From the NCBI GenBank assembly GCA_024635475.1, contig JAGXIW010000001.1, positions 1 to 64,000 on the forward strand: 64,000 nt of DNA, written 5' to 3'. This document shows, in pieces, positions 47,303-57,369 of this stretch; position 1 is the stretch's first letter, and each line of letters begins with the position of its first letter. Below the pieces are notes generated by a model that made no database searches, was not told the DNA's origin, and worked only from the letters and a program-made list of their open reading frames with translations. This DNA is from a bacterium. Its GTDB lineage: Bacteria; Patescibacteriota; Gracilibacteria; BD1-5; UBA6164. The position numbers and the translations under genes were made by a program.

Positions 47303-49456
47303 TTATTTGACTGCAAGTTTTACATAATCAGCCGAAATCCATCATTCATTTCATTGTTTTGTTTTTGTTTTTACAAATATATGATTATCTATAGTTTTAT
47401 ATTCATTTAAATAAGTCAATTTTTCTCATAGCTTTAATTTTCAAATAATTTTTTCATCTTGATTTCTAAATCTTAAATGTCCCCAATTATAAGCAATTAC
47501 TACTTCTAATTCAGAATCTTTTATTTTATCTAAATCAATATTTTGTTTAACTAGACTATCCTTTATTTTATCTACAGTAGAAAAATTATACTCTGTAATC
47601 TTTGTTTTCTTGTCAATATTATGACTATCTTTTATAACTTTGTTTTTTTCAGCTTTTATAATAGGAGTTGTAGTATCTTTAATAACCTTAGCTTTTTCAG
47701 CTTTAATTATAGTAGGAGTTTTTTTAATAACTTTAGTTTTTTCAGTTTTAATTATAGTAGGAGTTTTTTTAATAACTTTAGTTTTTTCAGTTTTAATTAT
47801 AGTAGGAGCTTTTTTAATAACTTTAGTTTTTTCAGTTTTAATTATAGTAGGAGCTTTTTTAATAACTTTAGTTTTTTCAGCTTTAATAATAATAGGAATT
47901 TTTTTAATAACTTCCGGTTTTTGAGTTTTATCAGTAGGAGGAACATCTTCTATAATTCCTGGTTTTTGTGTTTTACTAGCAGGAGGAACATCATCTATAA
48001 CTCCTGGTTTTTCTTTAGTAGTTATATTTCCATCTTTGTTCATGTAGTAAATTGTAGTTCAAATTAAAATACCAGCTCATACTGTAACTCATAAACTCCC
48101 CCAATTTTCTTTTAGCCATTTTTTTGTTGGTTGTTTTCCATTAAAATTTCCCATCTCTTTTGTTAAATCTTCTAGTGAAACTATAGGATTTGTAGGCTCA
48201 ATCTTTACATCATCTTTATGAAGTTTTTCATAATTTTTTCTAACTATTTCAAAATTATTGGCATCAAAAAGATTTTCTAATTCTGGTAGAGTTCATTCAT
48301 CTAGTTGTTTATAATAAGATTCTAAATCTTCCATACTTTTATCATCTAATTTTTGTGGTGTTAACATACCATCTTCTTTAATACCTATAGGAGTAGTTTC
48401 AATGTTAATTTTTCAAATAACTTTATTTGCTCATCCTGTAGAAATAGTGTCATCAACTTTATTAGCTACTTTACCTACTTTATCAGCAAGTATTACTAAC
48501 TCATTTGTAGGTTTTGTTGCATTTCAAATAGTTTTAATAATTCAAGCTCATCAAGCTACTAATCAAGCAATACTTACAAGATATGTAACAACATCTCAAT
48601 TTTTACCAGATTTCATTTTTTCCCAAAGTATTTTTAATATTTCAGGTCAATTTGTAGCAATCTCTATAATTCATAATGATGAATTATTTTTAAGTAAAAT
48701 ATCATTTTCTATTTTAGCTTTTGCTTCATCCTCTGTATCCAATTTTCAAGATATTTTTGTTTTATTATTTATATATATTGGTGATAAAATATACCCAGAT
48801 CATAAATTTAATATTAATTTTAACATATTTTGTAATCATTCACCTACTTCAATTCAAAGTAATAACCCAAAATTTCCCATTTTTTCAAAAGAAGTTATAT
48901 CAAATTTTTCTTCTCTCATTTTATACAATTCTTCCTCACTTATGTTTGTTAAATTAGATAATTGTCAATTTGCATAATCAAATATTTTATTTGTAGCATT
49001 TACATATCATACTCATCAAGGAATATGAATATTGTTAAAATCGTACCTCTGAGCTAAATTTTTAAAGTTATTTTTGATTAATAAAGAATTATCTCAGGCT
49101 GGATTAAACTGTTTTTCAAAGTCATTATATGATCATACAAGATTTAGTTCTAAAACAGCTTGATCTAATAATTTGATAAAATTGTCTTTTTCATATGTGT
49201 TAAGGCCTTTTTTGTTATCTTTTTTTGTAAACTCTTTTAGATTAAAAATACCTAATTCTCCTGATAATCTGTCACTGAAAACTAAATCAAGAAATTTTTT
49301 AATTTCAATTGCTTTATCCCTATATAAAGATATATATTTTTTTTCGATATCAGATTTTAATTCATTCAACTTTATTTTTGGTACATCCAATATAAGAGAC
49401 TCACCTAAAAAAGTATTACTATCTCAATAATTTATATCATAATTATTTTTTTCCAT
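47303..49456 (-). CDS. Large SH3-domain surface protein with Lys/Pro repeats
   Basis: 717 aa. The N-terminal ~400 residues are helical (KIKLNELKSDIEKKYISLYRD; LDQAVLELNLVG) with hydrophobic patches (YLVSIAGLVAGGAGIIKTIG). A TM helix (LGVTVGAGILIGTTIYYM) near residue 450 is followed by a Lys/Pro/Thr-rich linker with 15-residue repeats EKTKVIKKTPTIIK, able to span a cell wall. The C-terminal ~70 residues are a bacterial SH3 domain (LRFRNQDEKIIGKLKLGEKLTYLNEY ... WGISADYVKL). It is likely a wall-contacting membrane protein. Plus-strand ORFs at 47621-48977 are shadows. Confidence 0.85.
47640..47930 (-). repeat. 45-nt tandem coding repeats (15-residue Lys/Pro units)
   Basis: About six units of ataactttagttttttcagt with a 45-nt period encode EKTKVIKKxPTIIK. 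Two adjacent units are identical, so the copy number could vary. Confidence 0.85.
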
Positions 49457-49560
49457 AATTATTTTTTAATAAAAGTATAATGTATTTATATATATTAAAC
49501 CATACTTTTTAATTATTTACAAAAAAATGATACTAAATTATTAAAACTTTTTATATTTTT

Positions 49561-49983
49561 CTATTTTAATTTTTCAAAAAACATCTTACATGCATTAATT
49601 ACATTTTTAAATCTATCAGATTGTAATTTAATTCATCAAAAATATCTCGTAACTATTAAAAGCAAATCAATTGCATTTTCTCTTTGTAATTCTCTCAAAA
49701 CACACATTCAGGCTCAAGTTTCTCAATCATCATTTTTTCACTCTAGTACACTTCAATTATCAAGTTTTACTCTGTATGCATATGTATTATGAGTTGCTTT
49801 TCTATAGTAATCATCAGTTACAAGATTTTTTATAAATTTATCCACATCTTCTTTTGATTTAACTTTGGCTCAAACAACAGTATATTTTGATTTTCTATCT
49901 ATAATTACATCCTTATAAATAATTGGAGATTTATTTATAGTAAATTCATCAGATAAGCTTAGTGAGATTTGATTTGTTGACAT
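49561..49983 (-). CDS. IMPACT/YigZ family protein
   Basis: 140 aa. The UPF0029 core is clear: KATHNTYAYRV, NDDGETGAGMCVLRELQ and LLLIVTRYFGGIKLQSDRF, matching the family's DDGEPxGTxG and RYFGGxKLG motifs. The usual C-terminal extension domain is absent. Its function is not established; eukaryotic IMPACT influences translation control. It begins 1 nt after glyQS, so the two are an operon with a translation theme. Confidence 0.92.
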
Positions 49984-49984
49984 A

Positions 49985-51406
49985 TTACTTTAATTTACCT
50001 CTAATAAACTCATTTAATTTACTTATTTCCACAAGTTCTTGTTCCATTGTATCTCTGTATCTGATTGTAACATTTCAAGCATCGTAGTTTTCACTGTCGA
50101 TTGTTATACAAAAAGGAGTACCAATCTCATCAAATCTCGCATATCTCTTCCCTACACTACCTACATCATCATATTCACAAACAAAATCTTCTGATAGTTG
50201 TTTAAATATTGGTTTTGCTATATCACTTATTTTTTTAACTACTGGTAAGATTCAAACTGTAATTGGAGCTATTTTTGGATCAAGTTTTAAGTAAGTTCTT
50301 GTATCTTCTCAATCTCATTCTATAGTATATGCATCAACTAAAGTAGCAAGGAATAATCTAGTTAATCAGACAGATGGTTCAATTACATAAGGAATAAATT
50401 TTCTATTATTTACTGGATCAAAATATGATAAATCAACTTTTGATTCTCTCATATGGGCTTTTAGGTCAAAATCTGTTCTATCAGCTATTCCCCGAAGTTC
50501 TCACCAACCAAATGGAAATTTGAATTCTACATCTGTAGTAGCATTGCTATAATGAGATAATTCATCTTTATCGTGATCTCTAAATCTAAGAGATTCTTCT
50601 TTTAATCACAAAGTTTCAATTAGAAATATTCTACAATTTTCTTTCCACTCTGCATGAGTTTCTAGATCCTTACCAGGTTCACAGAAATACTCTATTTCCA
50701 TTTGTTCAAACTCTCTAGTTCTAAAGATAAAGTTACCTGGAGTTATCTCATTTCTAAATGCTTTTCAAACCTGAGCAACTCAAAATGGGATTTTTCTTCT
50801 ACTTGTTCTTACTATATTTTGAAAGTTTACAAAGATTCATTGAGCTGTTTCAGGTCTCATAAAAATAGTTGCACTTGAATCATCAGTAACTCATTGGAAA
50901 GTCTTAAACATCAAGTTAAATTTCTTGATATCTGTCCAATTTCATTCTTTTCAATTATTTGGGTTTTTTACCTTTTCTCAAACCATAACTTCTTTTTGTT
51001 TTTCTACACTCCATGATTCAGGGATAAGGTTAGTTACACCATATTTTTCAATTAAAATATTAGCATTATCTCATAAATTATTAATCAAATCTTCTAAAAG
51101 TTTATCAGCTCTAAATCTCTCATTTGTATTTTTATCATCTATAAGTGGATCCGAAAAACCTCATACATGTCCACTTGCTACCCAAACTTGTGGGTTCATA
51201 AGTATAGCGGAATCAAGAAGCATCATATCATCTTTTTTTTGGACAAATTCTTTTATCCATAGATTTTTTATATTTTCTTTCATCCTTGCTCCATAAGGAC
51301 CATAATCCCAACTATTTGCAAGTCATCCATAAATCTCACTTCAAGCATATACAAATCATCTATTTTTAGCTAGATTAACTATATCGTTCATTTCTATTGG
51401 TTTCAT
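49985..51406 (-). CDS. glyQS: Glycyl-tRNA synthetase, alpha2 type
   Basis: 473 aa, single-chain type. Motifs: [51 protein letters not shown] (motif 2 start), [21 protein letters not shown], and EPSVGLTRLFLA (motif 3). A C-terminal anticodon-binding domain is present ([13 protein letters not shown]). In this genome it must charge both normal tRNA-Gly and a UGA-reading tRNA-Gly, so it is a key enzyme for the altered code. One CGG codon sits in [14 protein letters not shown], a position where relatives vary. Confidence 0.96.
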
Positions 51407-51433
51407 AGACTTAATATTAAAAAGTAAATTATA

Positions 51434-52261
51434 TTATTTTAATGGAATAGCATCAGATAAAAATATTTTTCAAATGTAATTTTCTCTTAAATCCTCAATA
51501 TCTTCATTCTTCATATACCATCATACAGCTCAAAGATTTTTATTTATGTGATTTATATCAGAAGACTTAAATATAGTAACTACATTATCTTGTGATATAA
51601 GCCAATTTATTGCAACTTGTTCATTTGATTTATTATATTTTTTAGCTATGTCTAATATTTTAGGACTTCAAGTATTTGCTAATTTTGCAAGTTCTAAAGG
51701 TCTCCATGCTATAAGAAATATATCATTTTCTTGGCAATATTTTAATAATCAATCGCTTTCAGGTTGTCTATATATCAAATTATAATGCACTTGATTTACA
51801 GATATTTTATATTTACAATAACTCTGTGCTTCTATGAGACTTGCTGTAGAAAAATTGCATACTCATATGTTTTTAATGAGTCAATCTTCTAATAAATTTT
51901 CCATTTCATTTATAATCTCTTTCAATGAAAAATCTTTATTTCTCCAATGTATATAATAAACATCAAAATAATTTACTCGTACTCTTTCAAGACTGTCTAT
52001 ACAACATTTTCTTATATCTTTTGGAGATCTAGATCCCATTACTTTTGAGTTTATAATTAATTTATTTCTATCATATTTTGATATAGCTTTTCATAATAAT
52101 TCTTCTGAATATCATCCAGCATACATTTCAGCTGTATCTATATGAGTTACTCATTTATCTATTGCATATCTAATAGCATTTATATCTCTTTCATCATCAT
52201 TATTAGTATTTCTTTCTCTATATCATCACATAGGCCAAGTTCAAATTCATAGTTCTGGCAA
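51434..52261 (-). CDS. Aldo/keto reductase (apparent N-terminal frameshift)
   Basis: About 275 aa if it starts at TTG 52259-52261. ELGIGTGPMGG, DKGVTHIDTAEMYAGGYSEELLGKAI (catalytic Asp and Tyr), LIINSKV (Lys) and VYYIHWR (His) give the full AKR tetrad. The NADPH-binding end is degenerate (VTIFKSSDINHINKNLGAV). An upstream ATG at 52296-52298 gives MINIKTLKNGFS, the expected N-terminus, but in another frame. The two frames join if one base of the AAAA run at 52260-52263 is removed. It is therefore either a sequencing indel or a real lesion with TTG rescue. It contains the only in-frame CGA codon I found. Confidence 0.85.
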
Positions 52262-52312
52262 AGAAAATCAATTTTTTAAAGTTTTTATATTTATCATAAA
52301 AATAAAAATTAA

Positions 52313-52708
52313 TTATTTAATAGCAATTACATCAATCTCTATATCACATCCTTGTTTTACAGTATTAGAAATCTCAATCAGAGTAGAAACAGGCTTTGAG
52401 TTTGCAAAATATCTATTTCTGATTGGAGAAATTTTACTAAAATCATTTATATTTTTTACATATATTACTGCTTTAACAACATCATCTAAAGTCATTCATC
52501 ATTCTATTAGTATTGTTGAAATAGATTCAAAAATATACTCAGTTTGTTTTTCTATATTATCTGGAGCAACAGGAACCCCGTTTTTATCCATAGCTATTTG
52601 ACCTGTAACAAAAACCATTTTTTCAGATTTTTTCAAATCAATTTCTAATCAAGGAGAATATGCTCACATAACTTCTGCTCAGTTTTTTGGGATTAATTGT
52701 TTTTTCAT
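52313..52708 (-). CDS. RidA/YjgF-family protein lacking the usual Arg
   Basis: 131 aa, family size. MGAYSPGLEI, MVFVTGQIAMDKNGV and GGMTLDDVVKAVIYVKNINDF match the trimeric Rid fold. In canonical RidA the segment PARSxVEV carries the Arg that binds the carboxylate of the imine substrate; here it reads KPVSTLIEIS, with no Arg at that place. Enamine/imine deaminase activity is therefore doubtful. It may belong to a Rid subfamily of unknown reaction. It precedes the aldo/keto reductase by about 15 nt of untranslated sequence. Confidence 0.88.
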
Positions 52709-52763
52709 ATGTTAAAATTAAAATGTAATAAATTGTATTCAATGCTAATAACAAATTTTTATT

Positions 52764-52784
52764 ATTCTGAATCAAGTTCAGAAT
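52764..52784. repeat. Short form of the dispersed palindromic repeat
   Basis: attctgaa-tcaag-ttcagaat followed by gac. It matches the inner termini of the longer copies. Confidence 0.65.
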
Positions 52785-52794
52785 GACAAAGTAA

Positions 52795-53082
52795 TTAACC
52801 TCGTTTATTTATATATCTTTCTATATATTTCCTTTTCAATAATCATACAGATAATGTAGAAAGTATATATCAACAAGTTGGAATTATAGCATTTAGAAAT
52901 GGTTTATCAAAACCAAGAAACAACATAACGAGACTTATTATCATATAAGTTAAAACTAAAATAGACATTTTTCTTTCAAGTGAAGTTTCCCATGCTTTTT
53001 CGGCTTCTACTTTTTTATTTCTTGATTTAATTTTATCTATTTCTTTCTCCAATTCTTCTATAGTTTTTTTTGACATAACCAT
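52795..53082 (-). CDS. Small two-TM membrane protein under T-box control
   Basis: 95 aa, or 93 aa if the second ATG (MSKKTIEEL) is used. A charged coiled-coil start (ELEKEIDKIKSRNKKVEAEKAWETSLERK) precedes two TM helices (ILVLTYMIISLVMLFL; NAIIPTCGYILSTLSVGLL) and a basic tail. Similar small proteins with a KAWETSxxR-like segment are, as I recall, common in CPR bacteria, but I know no assigned function. A complete T-box riboswitch precedes it, so its synthesis should rise when one aminoacyl-tRNA runs short. That is unusual for a protein that is neither synthetase, transporter nor biosynthetic enzyme by sequence. Confidence 0.85.
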
Positions 53083-53093
53083 TTTTTAAAAAT

Positions 53094-53269
53094 TAAAAAA
53101 AGCCCCTAAAAACTTATAAATTTATATAAGTCCTCGGGGTCCTAGCTTTTATTTTTAAGCTTAATTGGACGGTTCCACCCAAGTTCCTTGTGATACTCAC
53201 AAGACACTTTTATTTTAAAATCTTCTACTCAAGTTTCCAAAGCTTGTATCTACAAAAATTTTAAATCTC
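53094..53269 (-). promoter_or_regulatory. T-box riboswitch with antiterminator and terminator
   Basis: Minus-strand RNA. A short stem I (TTTAAAATTT/AGATTTTAAA) carries an inner CAAG/CTTG helix with loop CUUUGGAAA. Stem III is CTTGTGA-GTA-TCACAAG. The T-box core GGGTGGAACCG has a 7-nt UGGAACC bulge; GGG pairs with CCC and GTCC with GGAC to make the antiterminator. The competing terminator pairs CCCCGAGGACTTATA with TATAAGTTTTTAGGGG, then seven T, and uses the same CCC. UGGA would pair with a tRNA ending UCCA (U73), which fits tRNA-Gly; GGA in the stem I loop is a candidate specifier. Specifier assignment is tentative. Confidence 0.9.
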
Positions 53270-53275
53270 ATTTAC

Positions 53276-53303
53276 AATATATACTTAAACCTTTTTTTGT
53301 CAA
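53276..53303 (-). promoter_or_regulatory. Promoter of the T-box transcript
   Basis: Minus-strand TTGACA (53298-53303) and TATATT (53276-53281) with a 16-nt spacer, placed directly after the SLH gene stop and 7 nt before the predicted leader start. Confidence 0.75.
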
Positions 53304-53306
53304 AAT

Positions 53307-53885
53307 TTACTTTACATTTACTTCATCACTATAAAGTATAAAGTTTTTATCATTTAGATAATCAAAAGTCTTTGCAATAACTACAAATATAAATCATCTT
53401 TTAGCATCTATAGTTCATTCTACATCACCATTAATAAGTTTTAATTCATAGGCACTATTTACATAATCCTTAACCCAATCTCCAGTATTGAACTTTCTAT
53501 CTAAATTTCTTGCTTTAAATATAAGTTTTAAAACTTCAGATATAGTTATATTATCATTTGGTCTAAAAGTAGCATTTGCACTTATAAATCAAGCTTTTAA
53601 AGCTGCTTCTATATATTTACATCCCCAATCATCTTCTACATCACTAAATTTCTTTTCACAATTATTCTCAACTTTCAAAAATGCTACATTAGCAATTATT
53701 TTCATCGCTTCTTTTCTTGTTATATTATCATTTATTCTATATTCTTTAAGAGAACTAGAATAATCTTTGATAAAAAATTTAGAAGCAAGATAATTTGCAG
53801 AATTGTGTTGTTCAGCTTCAGTAAAAGCAAATACAGAAGTAAAGCTAAGTGATAACAAAGCTATTATTGATAGTAGTTTTTTCAT
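53307..53885 (-). CDS. Small secreted SLH-domain protein
   Basis: 192 aa. A signal peptide (LLSIIALLSLSFTSVFA) is followed by two SLH-like units: NDNITRKEAMKIIANVA ... FSDVEDDWGCKYIEAALKAGFI, then ATFRPNDNITISEVLKLIFKA. A C-terminal alpha/beta segment follows. Probably bound to secondary wall polymer or to an S-layer. The ORF track holds only 98 residues because of a UGA after ALKA. Its leader hairpin is shared with two beta-propeller genes upstream. Confidence 0.88.
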
Positions 53886-53905
53886 AGTTTATTTAGATTT
53901 AAAAA

Positions 53906-53936
53906 ATAACTCTTATATTTTATTTATAAGAGTTAT
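53906..53936 (-). terminator. Conserved leader/terminator hairpin, copy 1
   Basis: ataactcttata pairs with tataagagttat, then a T-run, 21 nt before the SLH protein ATG. Near-identical copies are at 55680 and 57317. Confidence 0.75.
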
Positions 53937-53958
53937 AATTGCAAATTTTATTATTTTT

Positions 53959-55659
53959 CTATTTTCATAGTTTTATTCAGATACTTGATTCTAGGTAATC
54001 AAGTAAATTAGCATATTTATTTTTAGTTTTTATATTCATTTTTAATTTAATAGTTCAAATATTTTTAAAAATTATTTCTAATTTTTCATTAGTTTGTTTA
54101 TTTATTAAACTATCTATTGCTTTGATTTGTGATTTTCAACTTGTTGTTTTGTTAAGTTTTGTTTTTGATATAATTAACTGTTTTGAGTAATTAGCTTTCA
54201 GGGGTGGATTTGTTTCAGTTATAGTTTCAGTTTCTCAAGAACAAATAGTTTTTACTATAAACCGTTTTCAATTTTTTCTGGCATCAAATGCAAAATTTTT
54301 TCAATCTGAAGAATATCCTATATTAAGTACACTATCATATTTACCAATTTCTATTCAGTCTTTTACTATTACCCATTTTCAATCTTTTTCTGCTACATAA
54401 TAATAACCTTGTCAATCTGAAGAATATACTAACTCATCTACTCCATTATATTTATTTCATTCAACTCAATTTTTTACTATAAAATATAAATTATCCTTTT
54501 TAGCTACATAAGCATACATCTTTCAATTTGGAGAATATGCTAAATCATCTACTCTATCATATTTATTTCATTCAACTCAATCTTTTACTATAAATGCTTT
54601 TCAATCTTTTTCTGCTACAAAAGCATAACCATGTCAATCTGGAGAATATTTAAAATTATATGTAATATTATCATATTTATTTATTTCAACTCAATCTTTT
54701 ACAATGATCCATTTTCAATCTTTTTCTGCTACATAAACATAACCATATCAATCTGGAGAATATTTAAAACCATCTACTAAATTATATTTATTTCATTCAA
54801 CTCAATCTTTTACTATAAAATCTTTTCAATCATTTTTTACTACATAAGCATATCCAAGTCAATCTGGAGAATATGCTAATTCATCTACTCCATTATATTT
54901 ATTTCACTCAACTCAATCTTTTACTATAAATGCTTTTCAATCTTTTCCTGCTACATAAGCAAAACCTTGTCAATCTGGAGAATATACTAACTCATCTACT
55001 CTATCATATTTATTTCATTCAACTCAATCTTTTACTATAAACCTTTTTCAATCTTTTCATGCTACATAAACATAACCATGTCAATCTGGAGAATATTTCA
55101 AATAAGAAATACTATCATATTTATTTAATTCAACACCATCTTTTACTATAAACACTTTTCAATCTTTTCCTGCTACATAAGCAAAATCTTTTCAATCTGG
55201 AGAATATGTTAATTGACCTACAATATCATATTTATTTATTTCAACTCAATCTTTTACTATAAAATCTTTTCAATCTTTATATACTTCATAATAATAACCT
55301 TGTCAATCTGGAGAATATTTTAAATCAAATACTAGAGTATATTTATTTCATTCAACTCCATTTTTTACTATAAACTGTTTATCATCATTGTAAACCATAA
55401 AACTAAAACTTTTTCAATCTGGAGAATATTTTAATTTATCTACACCACTATCATATTTATTTATTTCAACTCAATCTTTTACTATAATCCATTTTCAATT
55501 TTTTTCTTTTACATAAGCAAAGCTTTTTCAATCAGGAGAAAATGTATAATTTCATGCATTCTCAATTATCTCTTCTTTACAAGTTTCCTCAGCAGAAACA
55601 AAAGATAGATTTCACAATAAAAAAGTAAATACTAAAAACAAAGATAATAATTTTTTCAT
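53959..55659 (-). CDS. Secreted PD40/WD40-like beta-propeller protein (copy 1)
   Basis: 566 aa. A signal peptide (LLSLFLVFTFLLGNLSFVSA) is followed by about eleven ~43-residue repeats, YSPDGKxFAYVAxKDGKxFIVKDGVEGNKYD, each with the SPDG turn of TolB/PD40 propellers. A C-terminal helical segment (KTTSGKSQIKAIDSLINKQTNEKLEIIFKNIG) follows. The start MKKLLSLFLVFTFLLGNL and the C-terminal ~110 residues are almost the same as in the neighbouring copy. It is extracellular and probably binding; the partner is unknown. Repeat DNA is very similar, so unequal exchange between repeats is likely. Confidence 0.9.
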
Positions 55660-55679
55660 AAAATTTTTAGATTAAAAAA

Positions 55680-55710
55680 ATAACTCTTAGATTTTATTCA
55701 TAAGAGTTAT
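55680..55710 (-). terminator. Conserved leader/terminator hairpin, copy 2
   Basis: ataactctta pairs with taagagttat and is followed by a T-run, 21 nt before the first propeller gene. Confidence 0.75.
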
Positions 55711-55731
55711 AATTGCAAAGTTATTATTTTA

Positions 55732-57297
55732 TTATTTTCAAAGTTTGATTCAGATACTTGCTTCTAGATAATCAAGTAAATCTGCATATTTGTTTTTAGT
55801 TTTTTGATTCATTTTTGATTTAATAGTTCATATATTTTTAAATATAATTTCTAACTTTTTAGTAGTTTGTTTACTAATTAGATTATCAATTGCTTTAATT
55901 TGAGATTTTCAATTTGTTGTTTTATTAAGTTTTATTTTTGAGAGAATTAGTTGCTTTGTGTAGTTTTTTGAACTTATATCTGTTTTTGATATAGTTTCAG
56001 TTTCTCAAGAACAAGTAGTTTTTACTATAAACCATTTTCAATCATTTTTAGCCACAAATGCAAAAGTTTTTCAATCTGGTGAATATGTTAAAGAATATCT
56101 ATTTATACTATCATATAGATTACTTTCTATTCAATTTTTTACTATAATCCATTTATTATCTTTTGCAGCAATAAATGCAAAACTCTTTCAATCTGGTGAA
56201 TAAGTCATACTAGTTACATAACCATATTTATCATTTTCTACTCAATCTTTAACTATTATATATTTCCATCAATCTTTTGTAATAATAAGACTAAAACTTT
56301 TTCAATCTGGTGAATATATAAGATCTCTTATCCCAAAATTTATATTTGATTCAATTCAATCTTTAACTATATACTTTTTTCAATCTTTTTCAGCAACAAA
56401 TGAAAAATTTATTCAATCTGGAGAAAGTATCAAAGCACCAATATTATCATATTTTTTTCATTCAATATTATTGTTAACTATAAACCATTTTCAATCTTTT
56501 TCAGCTATATAAAAAAAATTTTTTCAAAAAATTCTAGTAGATGGATCATATACACGATCATACTTATCAATTTCAATTCAATCTTTGACTATAATCCATT
56601 TGTTATTTTTAAAAGCACTATAATAAAAAATATTTCAATCTAGTGAATATATTGGATATCCCACATTATCATATTTTTTTCATTCAACTCAATCTTTAAC
56701 GATAAAACTCTTTCAATCTTTTTTAGCAACAAATGCAAAACTTTTTCAGTCTTGTGAATAATTTAAATAATTTGTATAATCATAATTATTTAGCTCTACT
56801 CAATCCTTAACTATAAACATTTTTCAATCTTTTCAAGCCATAAAAGCAAAACTTTTTCAATTTGGTGAAAACATTGGATGATAAGCATAATCATACTTAT
56901 CAATTTCAACTCAATCATTTACTATCATATATTTTCAATCTTTTTGAACCCCAAATGCAAAACTTTTTCAATCTTGTGAATATACTGAATTATGTGCATA
57001 ATCAGATTCATCAGTTTCAAATCAATATCATCATGTAAAAGTAAGATTTCAATCTAATCACATAACTATATTATACATATATTTATCATCATACTTATTA
57101 CTTTCAACTCAATCTTTCACTATAAAAGATTTTCAGTTTTTTCTAGCTCTATAGGCAAAACTTTTTCAATCTGCTGAGAATGTCGGAGCATATGCATTCT
57201 CAATTATCTCTTCTTTACAAGTTTCCTCAGCAGAAACAAAAGATAAATTTCACAATAAAAAAGTAAATACTAAAAACAAAGATAATAATTTCTTCAT
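55732..57297 (-). CDS. Secreted PD40/WD40-like beta-propeller protein (copy 2)
   Basis: 521 aa, a tandem paralogue of the next gene. The first ~33 residues are identical to copy 1 (through AEETCKEEIIENA), then ten diverged repeats FSPNGKSFAFMAGKDGKMFIVKDGVELNNYD, with one irregular insert (MGLDGNLTFTWGYGFE). The C-terminal helical tail matches copy 1. Signal peptide and tail identity with diverged blades suggests either gene conversion of the ends or different selection on the blades. Confidence 0.9.
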
Positions 57298-57316
57298 AAA
57301 ATTTTTAGATTAAAAA

Positions 57317-57347
57317 ATAACTCTTAGATTTTATTCATAAGAGTTAT
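57317..57347 (-). terminator. Conserved leader/terminator hairpin, copy 3
   Basis: ataactctta and taagagttat form a 10-bp stem followed by a T-run, after htpX and 20 nt before the second propeller gene. Confidence 0.75.
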
Positions 57348-57369
57348 AATTGCAAAGTTTATTATTTTT

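Noticed and set aside
47621-48067. Phe/Asn/Ser-rich repeat ORFs on the plus strand
   Set aside because: Antisense shadow of the 45-nt Lys/Pro repeats of the SH3 protein.
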